From: Panagrolaimus kolymaensis
Taxonomy: Eukaryota; Nematoda; Chromadorea; Rhabditida; Panagrolaimidae
DNA: 64,000 bases
Direction: 5' to 3'
Assembly: GCA_028622995.1 (NCBI GenBank)
Contig: JAJQJQ010000004.1
Span: 7,688,001-7,752,000 of the forward strand
Positions within the stretch are counted from its first letter, which is position 1. Each line of letters starts with the position of its first letter. The position numbers were made by a program, and so were the translations under genes. The notes under the pieces are model-generated. The model saw only the letters and a list, made by a program, of their open reading frames with translations. It did not search any database and had not been told where the DNA came from. Below, in pieces: positions 14,101 through 26,147 of the stretch.

Positions 14101-17100
14101 AAGTTTACTGCATTGATGAGATGTTTTTTTATTTTTATTCTGTTAATAATGGATTTGGCCTAATCAAAGAAAAAAAACATTTAAACTGAATTCTTCGAAT
14201 TAGCGATATAAATTAAGAAAAAATTATTATTCAAAAACATTAAAAGTTCCAAAAAATAAAAAGCTTTTTTTGATTTAAAAAAATAATAAAAGAATGTTAA
14301 CTGTTTCCGGGAGAGATGAAATTTTCTCTTTCTCTTTAAATGGATTGAACTTTCATTATTTAAACTGCAAAAATTAATCGAACATCTAATGATTTTTAAA
14401 GGAAATTAAAATTTAAAAAAAACTGCAGAAACTTAGAATTTTTTGATCTTAAAATTTTAATGGAAGATTTGAAAATTAACTCAGTCGTAGAAGTCTTTTT
14501 TTATGCCAAATGACTTGATTACTCAATATAAAAAGAAGAATTTAAACTGTATTACACTTTTTTGCACTTGTTTACTTCAACTCGTCGTCATTGTTTGTAA
14601 GTTTCAAAATTTGAAAGATTTTATTCATTTTTTTAAAAAAGAAAAAAGAATTTGAAATTTTTAAAAAACAGTGACGATTTAAAGTAGGAGAGCTCCACTT
14701 TTTGTATGAAATTTGTTATGAAATAAAGTCGAGAAAAAAAAACTGAAACACTTTTTGGCGAATTTTTTAGAGCTTAAAAAAATATTTTTTTCACTAATAA
14801 CTGTTTTTTTTTTCAAAACGAAATTTTTCCTAGCATAAGTAATGCGAAAGATTAAAAAAAATGTAAAAAGAAACTGGCTACCGCCTCCCTCGAGATTTTT
14901 TTAAAGAATATTTTAATTAAATCTTTATATAAAAGTGTAAAATAGAATTGAAAAGGGGAGAATTTGTTTTAAAATAAAAAAATAAATAAATATTGTTATT
15001 ACATATAAGAAACTGCAGTTTGATATACGTGCGCGCCTTTTAATTAGGCCTTATATATTATTTAATTGAAATTTTTTCTTGATTATGCTTTTTTCAAGGG
15101 CCGTTTTTGTGAGATAACTAAATTCTAGTTGTTTAATCAAAAAATATTAATCAACTGAAGAAAATTCCTTCAAATTGAAGGCAAAAATTAAAAATTATAT
15201 TTAAAAAAAACTGGGATGCCAGCAAAAGCGTCGGGATATTTAAACGCATTTATTTTAAATATGACTTTATAGCCAATTATTTTGACAATAAAACAATTAA
15301 ACTGCCGTGAAAATGCCATATTTTTTCTGATGTTGAATTTTACATCGAAATAAAAAAGCATTTAAAATAAAAGAAAATTTTTTAAAACTGTATTTGCATC
15401 CCTTTAATTTAGAAACATTTTGTACAATTTAAAAAATAAAACTGCGGTTGATTTTTCAATGGTTTATAAAAATAGAATTTAATTCAATTTAAATTTTTCT
15501 AGAACTTACCCATCATAACCAGCAAACATAATATCAATAAATTCCAGCCTGCTACTACTTTCCCTCATCACTGACACTCCATCCGGATCTTGATAAACAA
15601 AATGATAAGGGGAATTATAAATTTGGAGGCCTTTCCAATGTTTCGCCCATCCTTGGAAAGTTGGTTGACCCCAACAATATAAACCCAAATCATCTTCACC
15701 TTGGCAGAGATTTTCACTTAATGGAATATTTTCGGGTTTTGCAAAACCTTTACATTCCCATAAATTTTTTGCGGATGGAATGCAACCTGGAACAGGCATA
15801 ACAAAAGGATAGGTGTCATTATTTCTGCGGAACCAAGTATAAAATGCTCCATCATTATAACCCATGGATTTGCAGGCCGTCGAAGTGTCTACAGCTGTCC
15901 AACTAAAAAATTTATTTATTCAAAAAATTTGCATAAAACTGGGATCCATGTTTGGTTTTGACATACTTAGTTAATGCAGAGCAAACCCCTCTCCATCGAT
16001 CACGGAATCGAACTTGTAATCTTCCTTGTCGAACAGTTGGACCATCAATAAGTTTAAAATCTGGGAAAGATTCATCGTAATTTGTTTGTTGTTGAAAAGG
16101 CAACATTTGAATATGGGCAAATTCATTTCCCTATAAAAAAAAATGAATGCATGGAAAATAATTAAATTAAAAACTGGAATGAGTTGAATTATTTGGATAG
16201 TTTAAAAAGTTATTAAAAAAAACTGTGATTTTGTGTTTTTTAAATTTAATATATCTTGAATGAGTTCATTATGAAATGAGAAAATATTTTTTTATATTAT
16301 TCTTAAAAAAAGTGTTCGTGAATTTTATTCGTTTTTAAAAACTGACAATCATATTTTTTTGCTTTGTTTAAATTTAGATTACTTTTATTTATAATCAAAA
16401 GAAAAATTTTCAAGAAATAAAGTAAAAACTGAAGAAATCGACATTGATTTTATCTTTTAAAGAAAAAATATATTTTTGAGAAGCATGGGAAGATAAAAAA
16501 AGATTATTAAAAAAGTCTCCCTTGCTTCTTTCTTTTAAAGGAAAGATGTACATGAAAATGGCAAAAATAAACTAAAAAGAATCGGGAATAAAAAGAAAAT
16601 AATTGGTTTATATAAAAACTGAATAAATTGGTTTTGCACCAAAGTTATGTCTTTTTTTCATAAAAAACTAAAATTTAAAAAGAAAAACTGTTGTATTTGA
16701 AAGAAAAAAGGTGTAAAAAAACTGTGTATTGGGATAATTTTGCATTTGGATGAAAAAGAGATTATACACCAAAACAAATTTCATACTCATTTACAAAATT
16801 GAATATATTTATTTTATATTAAAATAAATAAGATTTTTTAAATTTATTTATAAAAGGCAAAAGACAAGATTTAAAAGTTTATAAAAACTGCAACAAATAA
16901 ACACTCCTCGTTAAAATAAAGCTAAAATCATCGAGGAAAAAAACTGTTAATTTTGGGGTTATTTTTAAAGATAAAACTGAATTGACTTCCAGAAAAGGTA
17001 GACTATGTACACTTCAAAACTGATGAACATATTGTCTGTAATTAAATTTAGGGATCTTTTTTATTTAGAATTAATTTGAATTAAATTGAAAAGATAAATA

Positions 17101-18006
17101 AAAACTGACGATCATCGGTTATAAATAAATTTTAAATCAAAGAAACTAACAACATTTTTCAAGAAATAAACAGAGAGAAAAAAAACTGCCATGATATGTA
17201 CTTTGAGAATTTTAATTAAAAGAAAAAAACTGTATTTAGTGATATTATGGTGCAAGACGAAAATGAATGTAAGTTAACATTTTAAAAAGTAATTGAAAAC
17301 TGTAAACTAACTGAAAATCTGAATAATCTTAAATTAAAAAAACTTTTCGAGGAAATAAACTGGTTGAAAATTTTGGAATTGGATGTCACAAAAAGAAAAC
17401 TAATTCCAGAGAAAGGTGGTAAAAAACTGCATCATGTTGTTTGAATAAATGGAATAATTTTGCTTTTTTTTTATTTTGGAAATCATTTTTAAAATAAATT
17501 TAAACTGGATTGAGCATCACTTTTTGAAAAATTATATTTTTTTAACTGAGTTATTGTAATTAAGATCATAAATTAAAAAGAAAAATTTAACTGATTTCTT
17601 TGCTTTTATTAAAAAAAACAAATTTAAAGAAAAAATAACTTACAATAGCTCGAATAGTTCCCCAAACTTTAAGTCCAACACCAGTATCAAAATAAAGTTG
17701 AACACCAGTTTCGATGGTTAAAGTGGCTCCAGCTTCCACAACCAAATCAGAGACAACTCGATAAGGACTGTTTCGAAAAAATAGGGTTACATTTTCTGAA
17801 TATACTCCACCCAAACTGCTTTTAATTCTTTGATGAGGAATTTCCAGCCCTGGAGGAAGGGGCATTTGCCCGGGATTTCTTACGGGAACCATGGGTTCCA
17901 CCATTTGCGAAAAGCATGGTCGATAAAAAGCCAAAGCTAAAAAGCTAATTTCCACTGAAACTATCAACCAAAATCGTAAATTGGTTATAAATATTGAATG
18001 CTGCAT
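1460..18006 (-). CDS. Bark beetle/Anakonda-like giant SRCR and beta-helix protein (12 exons, 3' partial)
   Basis: Exons in transcript order: 17644-18006, 15967-16130, 15510-15902, 13499-13955, 10444-11841, 7328-8158, 5577-5979, 4564-4836, 4275-4510, 2857-3486, 1927-2109, 1460-1881. All junctions are GT-AG and keep frame, giving about 1917 residues. The start has a hydrophobic signal-like segment (LIVSVEISFLALAF). The architecture repeats: a beta-helix opener of the form DL.V.PGA.L.I..GV.L.F (residues about 90-120, again in exon 6 and exon 12), then an SRCR domain, then right-handed beta-helix segments rich in Asn and Gly with NNWG or NWWG motifs. This arrangement matches Drosophila bark beetle (Anakonda), a tricellular septate-junction protein of about 3100 residues, so roughly a third should lie beyond the window. 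Family assignment is from domain order. A role in epithelial junctions is inferred from the family. Introns are long (0.05-2.3 kb) and mostly packed with plus-strand AAACTG motifs. Confidence 0.85.
2857..3486 (-). CDS. Bark beetle-like exon 10: beta-helix segment
   Basis: Encodes 210 residues, phase 0 both ends, with rungs such as WFIDNCSIHDNHGPIIDTH, NRFQNNLNFEVELNGFYCF and RNRFYDNWGHWMVKM. Confidence 0.85.
4275..4836 (-). CDS. Bark beetle-like exons 8-9: CUB-like insert and return to beta-helix
   Basis: Exons 4564-4836 and 4275-4510. Exon 8 reads PFEPCTYTLDIFAVGHEYGL and a beta-rich stretch resembling a CUB-type sandwich. The donor is GTTTG, weaker than its neighbours, and the 53-base intron holds one AAACTG motif. 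Exon 9 continues with AQEYLDRFLHVYESVIRHN and further helix rungs. Phases agree. Confidence 0.75.
5577..5979 (-). CDS. Bark beetle-like exon 7: beta-helix segment
   Basis: Encodes IDWNYHSFTNITVRNNYYDG, then RNIYVTENRRNGLKL and ENVLVENNLNAGVRF, three stacked helix rungs. Donor in phase 1. Confidence 0.82.
7328..8158 (-). CDS. Bark beetle-like exon 6: second unit opener and second SRCR domain
   Basis: Encodes 277 residues in phase 0. The order is a beta-helix opener (DLHVAPGAKLTIAPGARLEF), then a full SRCR domain (EGRLEVLVEGNWGTICNRSW, LACNQLGL, IRCEENEFDITMCRH, CRDTEVVGLRC). The 3' splice acceptor CAG at 8159-8161, followed by exonic TTTAA, is itself an antisense copy of the AAACTG motif. Confidence 0.88.
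10444..11841 (-). CDS. Bark beetle-like exon 5: long beta-helix segment
   Basis: A single 466-codon exon, the largest in the gene, phase 0 at both ends. It is rich in Asn-Gly turns (NNTGNGIEAQMI, NEGIGFYVKDGAADIWVND, FIENRWRGFAFHQ) and ends with ENNWGHEHYDNFKDRIFDQ, the conserved closing motif of a beta-helix unit in this family. Confidence 0.88.
13499..13955 (-). CDS. Bark beetle-like exon 4: beta-helix segment
   Basis: Encodes 152 residues with PbH1-like repeats (GLKIHRSARDGIYFY, STVSFNRGHGIAVDN, MTVVQGNYGNGIWYKQ). The acceptor at 13956-13957 completes the phase-2 codon of exon 3, and the donor leaves phase 0. Confidence 0.85.
15510..16130 (-). CDS. Bark beetle-like exons 2-3: first SRCR domain
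   Basis: Exons 15967-16130 and 15510-15902 join in phase 2 across a 64-base intron. They read through a complete SRCR domain: GRLQVRFRDRWRGVCSALTN, WTAVDTSTACKSMGY, a Cys-Ile pair, LWECKGF and a terminal GEDDLGLYCW. After it the beta-helix resumes (RLEFIDIMFAGYDG). Confidence 0.88.
17644..18006 (-). CDS. Bark beetle-like exon 1: signal peptide and first beta-helix strand set
   Basis: Starts at ATG 18006 and encodes 121 residues, phase 0 at the donor. A hydrophobic N-terminal segment is followed by a Pro-rich linker and the opener DLVVEAGATLTIETGVQLYF, typical of parallel beta-helix starts in this family. No in-frame upstream coding sequence is apparent. Confidence 0.85.
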
Positions 18007-20449
18007 TATTATTGTTTATAAATAAATAAATATAAAAATAAAATAAATTAATGTTTAGTGGCGCAGCAAAATCATTTGAAATATTCTGAAAAACTGGAAA
18101 TGGAAGTTTCGTAATTTTATTTTTCACGCAAAAAAGTTCACGATACTAATAGAAATAAAAAAATATTGCAAAAATTATATAAAAGTTTCATTTTAAAACT
18201 GTCGCTTGGATAATTAAGGCTAGATAAAGGAAAATAATAAACTGAAGAGGAAAAAAATTGATTGATGAGATAATTTTTTCAAGCAAAAAAAAGAAGGGGG
18301 AGGAAATGAAATAAATTCAAAAAGACAACCAGGAAATCAAAAATTTGAAACATGATTTAACGATATTTAATAATAATTATAATTAACTAAAAACTGTAAT
18401 GTCTCTTTTTGATTTTTTTCTGTAAAAATAAAATAAAGAAATTTTAATTAATAGAAAAACTGAAGGAAGTCAACATTATTGGCTGACTTTATATTATTAC
18501 AATAAGTAAAAACTGCATTGACTGTTGGAAGATGAATAATTTTTGAGAAAATTTTATAAACTGTTTTCATACATAATTATCTCGGTAAAGTAAGAAGAAT
18601 TGATAATATTTTATTTTGCTAACTTTTTTTTAGAAAAAATCTTCCTTTTTTTAAACTGGTGAGCATCACGAAGAAGAATAAATCTTTGTTTTTTTATTAA
18701 AATTTGATTTACTCATTCCCAAAAAAACTGATAATTTATTTTTGCCATTAGTGTTAGCTAACAATATAAAGACTTGTTTTCTTCGTTTTTCCACTCTTAC
18801 AAATTTTTTCTTTCTTCCGCGCACGCAACAGAAAGACTTTTTGCCTTTGCGAAAAACCCAAAAACAAACAAATAAAAATTAAAAAATTTGCATAACAGCG
18901 GACTCGGCGCTGCGGCGGTTTCATAAAATTGATTTTTTTCTTTTTGAAAAGCAAACGAACAAAAAAAGCCGAACCTTAGAAACTGACGACGTCGACAAGG
19001 TACGTTTATAGCAAACAATAACAACGAAAAATAAAACTGAATTAAACGCAACACAAAAAGCGGGATGAGTCAAGTGGAAACAAAAAAAGAGAGATGTAAA
19101 AGTACTCAAATATTTTTGTAACGAGATTACTACCTTCTATTTTGATATTAAAGGAAAAGAAGGAGTAAGACAAGACGAGAAGGAAATAAAACTGGTTTAT
19201 TGGAAAAATAAAAATTTGCATAATTTTTATCTAAAATTTAGGAATAAACTGAATACATATAATTTTTTTTAATTTGAAAAATGGAAGGGTAGTAAGGTCG
19301 AAATAAAACTGTTCCTTAACATATACAAAAAAAAAAATAGATAAATTTTTGGCATTTAATTTAAGGAAAAAAACTGAGCGCGGTCTTGCTTATTTTTTAA
19401 TTACATAATTTTCAATTCATTGATTTGAAAGAACGAGGCAAGAATAAAATAAAACTGCAACATATTGCAACTCGTGGAAAAAAAATCAAAAAATATTCGG
19501 AGAAAATAAAACTGTCCACACATTCGACATATGGAATAAGAAGCAACAACATATAATTTGCATAAATTTAATTAAAAATTTACAAAATAAACTGTCATTA
19601 GCAAGAAAAGAGGAAATAAAACTGTTCCGGTTTTGAACATATGGGAAAGTAAAAATTTTTACATAAAATTAAACTTAAAATATAAAAAATAAACTGACAA
19701 CTGGAAATCAATCGGGCGGGATTTTTGTTTAGAGAAATTAATAATCACTTTTTTAATTAGAAATAATGCAATTATGAAATAAAACTGTCACTTAAAATAA
19801 AATCAAGTTGCATAATTCTTTTTTTAAATAATTTTAAGAATAAACTGAGAGAAAAATTGTCGGAATGGGAAAAAATCTTGGTTAAAGGAGATGCTACTCA
19901 TTCAAGGGATTTGTAATTTTTTATTTTTAAAGGCAAAAAATAAACTGGAGTTCTCTGAAATTGAGAGTTAGAAGCAAATTACTCATTATTAGTTAGATAA
20001 GAATTTAATAGCTTTAAAAAAACTGCGTTCTTGGTCATAATGTCGTAAATATATATATAAAAAACTGAATTATATTAAAGTTTAGTATGAAAACAAAAAT
20101 AAAAATACAAAGTTTTTTTCAATGGATACACAAAACAATGGTCAATAACGAACCATTAAAATAACAACAAAAAAAGTTTAAAAAAAGAAAGAAAAGAAAG
20201 TGCCGATGCGATAAACAAAAAAAGTTTTTTAGTGATTTTTTTTAAGGTTGGAAATTTCTTAAAACTGGAATAAATTGTAATTTCATTGCCGAAAACAAAA
20301 AAAACCTTTAATCCTTAGATGAAAAAAAACTGGAAGGCGTTTTGCATTGCCAATAGAAAGTTTTGTTTTAGAAAATTTGAAGATTTATTTCCTTGAGAAA
20401 ACAAAAAAGTTTTATTTGATCCATTTTAAAAAATAAATAAAAACTGCAA

Positions 20450-20785
20450 ATTCATGTGCTACATTTTTATTTAACTAAATTTTGAAAATTAACAAAAAAA
20501 TCAAAACGCAAAAAAGCCGCCACCAAAAAAAGTAAAAAAAAAATTGTGTTGAAAGAAGATCGATAAAACAAGCAAAAAAATAACAAGCAAGGAAGGAAAA
20601 AAGTGATTACATTTTTTCCGTCTTTTTTTCTTTCCTTAAAATAGCCATGAAAAAAAAATAAAGCAAGCAAACACTTTTGTGGACAGTCGTCGTCAAGTCA
20701 AGTCACGGTGGCGTCAAAAAAAAAAATATGAATGAATGATTTTTTAGATTTTATTGCGAGAAAAAAAACAAAGTTGAAAAAAAGT
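20450..20785. promoter_or_regulatory. Motif-free island, candidate regulatory element
   Basis: Lacks AAACTG although both sides carry it. Contains AAGCAAGCAAAC near 20660 and a GC-richer stretch near 20681-20714 with CGTCGTCAAGTCAAGTCACG. Regulatory role is inferred only from composition and position. Confidence 0.3.
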
Positions 20786-21624
20786 TTAACTGACATAGAG
20801 GAAGAAGCGCGGCAAGGTTTGCTTGATTTTATATAAAAAAATAAAGGTAAAAACTGGCAACATCTCCCAATTGCGGAGTAAAATTTTAAACATTTAACTT
20901 AGGACGATCACCCGGCAAGTTAGTATTTATAAAAGTGTAATCAGAATTTTTAAAAAATTATTTGCTTTATAAACTGAATTTGAAAAAGACTACGTTACTT
21001 TGAAATTTTCTTTTTATCATGATTGGTATAAAAATCGATAAGTAAATTTAAACTGTCATGTTAACTGTGATGTGCTCATATTTAATAAGTTAATTTTAAA
21101 CTGAGAATCTAGATGAGGAGGGGTAAATGAATGTCATGAGAAAATTAATAAATAAATAAAATATCAAAAGTTAAAACTGAACAAAATAAATAAAAACTGA
21201 GTTTCATAATATAAAATAACTGCATTCAAATAGACAGATAAAAAAAATAACCCGATGCAGTTTGTTAGTTAAAAAAAAAGAGAGATAAAACTGTATTCAA
21301 CTTTGTTAAACTTTTTGTGTTAAGAAATTTAAAAAAAACATAAAATTTTATATTTGATAGAAAAAACTGTCGGTGAAAAAGCTCGATATTGGAAAAATTC
21401 ACGCGGTAGAATTTATTTAAATGAGCATAAAAATTAAAAAACTGTCACCAGCCGAAGGACAGCGTTATGGTAAAAATTTAAGAGCTCAAAATAAATCCAA
21501 ATATAAATTAATAATAAATATAACTGGCCCTGAAATCAGATTATTAAATTTAAAAACTGCCATTATTTTAATCGCCATAAAATTAAAAATAACAAGAAAT
21601 TACAAAAAAAATTTAATATAAAAA

Positions 21625-22505
21625 AAAATTTTCCAATGCCCTATTACTTTTCCATTGATGAAATCAAACATGACACGAGAGATGGTCAGTTGCAGAAGCA
21701 ACAGCAGCAACAACAAGAAAAACAAGGTATTCATTCATTCATTCATTTTTGCAATGTTCAATGTTATTTTTGGAGGGAGTTTGTTCCTTTTTTTTCTTCT
21801 GCGCAACGCAACAAAAAGTAGTAAGCAAGCAAACAAGCAAGCGATAGGGCGAGGAGAAATAAAAAGGAGGAGGGAAAAACGCAATAAAAAAGAGGTTATA
21901 TTGCGTTGCGTCGTCGATGAATAAACCTTTTTTCATTTCGGTGTTCCAAAAAGAAAAAGAAAAAAAGCTATTCTAATGTTTGTCTTTTTTCATTTTTACG
22001 TTTTTCTTCCTTGTGTTGCAGAAATTTCGTTGTTGCGCGTTCTTCTTCGTTCGTTCGTTCAGTCAGTCTCGAATGAAGTTTTTATTTTTATTTTTGTGAG
22101 GGAAAAAAATAAGCGGGAAGAAAATAGAAAGGAAAGGAAAAGCTTTGTCAAAATAATTATTTTTTTCTACAATATTTCATTCGTCCACAATCGGTAAGAA
22201 AAAAACAAGCAAGCAAAGAGGAAAAAAGCAATAAGGATCGATGAACGATAAAAAGTGAAATTGGAAAAATGAGTCACCTTTTTTGGCGCTCTCACTATCT
22301 CTCGAAATAAAAAAAAAATAAATAAGAAGAAGCAGTGACACATACATAAAAAGATATAATCAGAAAAGTGAGGTCCAAGGAAAAAAAAGAGAACGAAAAA
22401 CGTGATAGTAGCGATTGGTGATTCCTCTTCTTTTTTTCGCCTCCTCATAGAATTTTCAAAATAAAAGATGCTTGTTTTTTTAGCAAATTTTTGCTAAATC
22501 AAAGA
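21625..22505. promoter_or_regulatory. Motif-free island with AAGCAAGC words
   Basis: About 880 bases with no AAACTG inside an otherwise dense array. Contains an (ATTC)n microsatellite near 21728, repeated AAGCAAGC near 21824 and 22206, GTTGCGTCGTCGATG near 21904 and GTTCGTTCGTTCAGTCAGTC near 22050. No coherent coding frame. Could be a cluster of binding sites or a non-coding exon. Confidence 0.35.
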
Positions 22506-24554
22506 TTTAAAAACTGAGTATATAAAATAATAGGGGAACTAGGGAAAATAATTAAAAGGGACCTTTACCTTCGTAAAATGTTAAATTATCAAAACTGGAT
22601 TACAATTAAAACAAATAATTTCTTGAATTTTTACATTAAAATTTTATCACCTTTTTTTGTTTCGATTATTTATTAACTGTTGAGAAATCTATTAAATGGA
22701 TTATTTTTTTCTTATTTGAAACTGTAAATTTTTGGGTTTACAAAAAACTAATATATTTCTTCGGAAAAAAACTGTGTCATATGGGTTTTAATTTCAATTA
22801 AAATTATGTATAAAACTGCATAACGTTTTTTTTTTTCCTACAAAAAGCTTTTACCAGCTTAAAGAAAATAACACTAAAAAACTGACCATGTGTGCCGTTG
22901 TTGGATTAAAAATATAAAATCTTATTTTTTCATTCATTCAAAAAAATAATATTAATTATTTTTGTTTTAATATTTTAAACTGTAGGTTAGTGCAAATGAA
23001 AATATCTAATAAAATAAAAGTCATTTTTTAAAAGAAAAACTGGGAAGGGAGTTAAAACGCTGCTTAAAAAAAATTAAAAAACTTTATTGAAATTTGCTTC
23101 GCTTGAATCAAATTTTTTGCAATTGTTGTTAAAATAAATTTTATTTTTTGTTTATTAACTGTAGACCATTAAAGTCATATGTTTTTTTGAGAATGCAAAA
23201 ACAAGGATAGAAAATTCATTAAACGGCAGTTATTTACCTTGGACGGCTTTAAAAAACCACAAAAAAATTTGGAATTTAAACTTGTGTGAAAAAGAAAAGT
23301 ATGTAATAGAATTTTCAAAACTGAGATTCACTAGGACGATGGAGCAAAAATTAATGGCTTTTAAAATTAAGTCTTGATTTTTTAAGAAAAATTAATTGGC
23401 TGTGAGAATGGAAAATTAATATAAAACTGTCTTTATCATTAGAAAGAGCTAAACTTTTGAGGAAAAAAATAAAATTAACAGGAAATTTTTCTTTGATTAA
23501 TTTAGTAGGTCAAAACTGTATTTCATTTAAAGCGTTGAGCTTTTTTTAATTCTTAAATTTGAAATTAACCCTCATCTTTGAATTTTATATTTTATTAACT
23601 GAGGCAGGATCTTTATTTTTTAAAGCCAAAACTTTTAATAATTTTGTTGATTTAAAAAACTGTAAAATTTCTTGAAAGTCTTAATACTTTTTGGAGATAA
23701 AACTGAATAAATAAATTATCCACGGATCATTAAAAAGAAATAAAATTCTATTGAATTCGAATTTAATAAAAGAAAATTAAACATTAACCTATTTGCTAGG
23801 TAAAGAGAAAACTGCGACCTTCTTTTTATTGGTTAAATATTTCCAAAAATAACTGTGTCAAAAATCGTATGGGGATTTAAGCATTATGTAAAGAAATAAA
23901 AAAGTTTTTTTTGCAGCAACAAAAAAATGCCGAATATTGGTTGAAAATTTCAAATCAAACTGTAAAATTTACTTTTGAATTGTGTAAAGTTTTTAAGAAT
24001 TTGAAAGTAAAAATTAAATTTTATATTTTTGATTATTAACTGAAGAACATAATTCTTTCATGAGGTGACAGAAAGAAAATAGAATGGATAAATTTTTTTA
24101 AACTGTATGGAAGTCTTTAACGTTGGCTTTAAAAAAATAACCAAAAAAAGGTTTTTAATTTTTGTAGGAAAAAACTGAGATTTGGCGCAGCATTTTAACC
24201 AAAATTTCGTTCATCAAAAAAATACTTGTAAAAAAGTTATTGAAAATTATTAAAAAAAAACTGTAATCATATTTTTTCCCGATAAAAAAAAACTGTCCAG
24301 AAAATTTAATCGCTGCACGGTCAAAAGAAGAAATAAACTGAAAAGTCGGTAGTGGATTTAATAATTTATAACTGTAGGCTTTGCCATATTAATAATTATT
24401 AAAAAGAAAACAAAGAAAACTGGACTTCCAAACTTGACTCAAGCAAAAAATGCCTTTTAAGAGCTAAATAACTACACGAACAAAAAACATAAACTTCAAA
24501 CAAGAAAAAACTGATCAAAATTGGAAGAAGGATCAAATAACAGAAACACTGAAG

Positions 24555-25060
24555 CTATTTGACCTCCTCTCCTCGCAGTTCTTCTTGAAATAAAAATAAA
24601 AAACACACAGCGAGAGAGAAACGAAAGAGATAATAATAATAATACGCCGTTCTTCTTCTTAAAAGATGCCAACAAAAAAAATTATTATTATTAAAAAGGT
24701 CAAAAAAGTGTGCAAACAAAGAAATAAAAAAAGAAAGAAATTTGCAAGCAAGAAAACCAAAATCGATGATGCTTGCCGTTGCCGTCGTTGACCATAGCCA
24801 AAAAAGGGCACAAACCAAACTAACCTCAGTCAAAAAATATAAAACTAATAACTCGCGAGCAAAAAGCAAGCGAACGGAAAACAAAACAAAAAAGGTGAAA
24901 GAGACAGTACTGCAGCGGCGGCGACTAATTTGCATAAAAGTGTTCCGTTCTCAGCTTCGCGCGAATGCATGAAAAAAGGTATAAAAACGAACGTTGCTAG
25001 GGATTTAGCACTGTCTCCATTGCGCCGTTTCGAAGGTTAAAATTTGAAAATAATAAAGCA
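24555..25060. promoter_or_regulatory. GC-richer island with octamer and TATA box, candidate promoter
   Basis: This is where the left motif array ends. It holds a GCGGCGGCG patch near 24915, an ATTTGCATAA octamer near 24929, a TATAAAA at 24980-24986 and a GC-richer stretch near 25000-25035, where a start about 30 bases downstream of TATA would fall. The nearest plus-strand coding start is 26148, so a non-coding leader or an unrecognised RNA are both possible. Confidence 0.35.
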
Positions 25061-26147
25061 AACCCATGAAAAAAGTAAAAAAAAGGTTATTGAGTTTGAA
25101 TGAAAGGATAAAATAATAATTTTGGGATAAAAGTCTCCGGAAATGAGAATAAAAGTGAGAAAATAAGAGTAGCAAAATGCAGGTTAAAAACGTTAGTAAA
25201 ACAAAATGTTGAAAAACTTGGAACTAAAGCGGCGAGTTTAAGGAATTCATCTGAAATTAGAAGTGAAAAATAATGGAACTTTATAAAGCCCGGTCACTGG
25301 CTTTTTTGATTTGTAATGTTCATGATACTTATTTTTAAAAAACTTTTCTTAATTTTAATGATAAATGTTTTGAAAAATTATTGATGAGGCAACTATTTTG
25401 GCTTTCTTCAAAACTTGTCTCTGCTTTTGTCACCGACATTAAAATATTGTTTAGCTTCAGAGAACCAACCAATATTTAAAAAAATCTTTTTTATTTATTA
25501 AAGGTGTAATTAAAAATGTAAAATGGCAACAAGATGACTGCAAAAATTTCATAATTTTTTAAAAAATAAATATAAATAAAATATTCAAAAACAAGTTTGA
25601 AATAATAAAAAAAATTTATGCATTCAATGTTCTTAAAAAAATCGATGCAACTATGTATCAATTTTCTAAATCTTACAACATTGACGGCTATTGATAATGT
25701 TATAAGCTCTTTGTCTGTTTTTGTTAATTTCACCAATGTTTTCTTTTTCGTCAAAAAAAATATAAGAAAAAAAGAAAATGGCAATTCCATCGATAGTTTT
25801 ATTTTGGTGTAAAAAGCTTTATTCTTCCAATTTTAAAGGATAGTCTTTTAGAAGAAAATAGAGGTATTTATCAAATTTAACAAATAGCAAAAGTTAAATT
25901 CAGATTTCAAGTTTTTTAAATTAGAAAGATTTTGTTTTCCAGGAAAAAAACATGTTTGAAACATAAAAAAATTGTATCCTAAATTAATTGGCTCTCACAA
26001 CGAGAACATTATCTCTCGCTAAATTTTGTTGCATCGAAAACTCCACCGTTTTTTTACCTATTTCGTGAACCATCATCAACGACAAAAATTTTAAACTCTT
26101 CAACCAAGAAGTAAATCATTCAAACAACAAACAATCAATTTTAAAAT
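25061..26147. other. Intergenic sequence without AAACTG motifs
   Basis: AT-rich, no supported gene. Unlike the DNA to its left it has no AAACTG motif, marking the transition to the compact gene block. Confidence 0.6.

Larger units (their letters stand above)
1882..17643. other. Introns of the bark beetle-like gene, motif arrays
   Basis: The long introns (2110-2856, 3487-4274, 4837-5576, 5980-7327, 8159-10443, 11842-13498, 13956-15509, 16131-17643) contain no further exons that I can support. In all of them the plus-strand motif AAACTG recurs; a hand count gave about 36 copies in 8159-10443. The shortest introns (45-64 bases) have none or one. Confidence 0.75.
109..24513 (+). repeat. Left AAACTG motif array domain
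   Basis: Hundreds of copies of (A/T)AAACTG, less often TTAACTG, all reading on the plus strand, fill introns and intergenic DNA up to the last clear copy at about 24508-24513. Spacing is irregular (about 35-160 bases). After each motif come about 20-28 bases of unique sequence visibly richer in G and C, then A/T runs. The reverse complement CAGTTT is rare on the plus strand (for example 8288, 13304, 21254). A six-base word of this composition should occur about once per 3 kb by chance. Confidence 0.9.
18007..24554. other. Intergenic region upstream of the bark beetle-like gene
   Basis: No convincing gene. The open frames here are low-complexity Phe/Lys-rich translations of A/T tracts. Most of the region carries the AAACTG array, interrupted by motif-poor islands (about 20450-20785 and 21625-22505) that share AAGCAAGC words and GC-richer patches. 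A GC-rich patch at 18897-18917 follows TTTGCATAA. These could be enhancers or distal promoter parts of the gene starting at 18006. Confidence 0.5.

Noticed and set aside
18754..22448. Several open frames of 60-93 codons on both strands
   Set aside because: Low-complexity Phe, Lys and Arg translations of A/T tracts, overlapping each other on both strands, no splice support and no recognisable domain.
1..24513. AAACTG array as a tandem satellite or a dispersed transposon family
   Set aside because: Spacing is irregular and the sequence between motifs is different every time; only the short word recurs.
24555..24972. Overlapping open frames of 126 (minus) and 76 (plus) codons
   Set aside because: Compositionally driven, with poly-Tyr and poly-Asn from TAA/TTA microsatellite-like runs. 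Better read as a regulatory island.
25491..25812. Open frames of 99 (minus) and 64 (plus) codons
   Set aside because: Mutually antisense, hydrophobic low-complexity translations, no neighbours to splice with.
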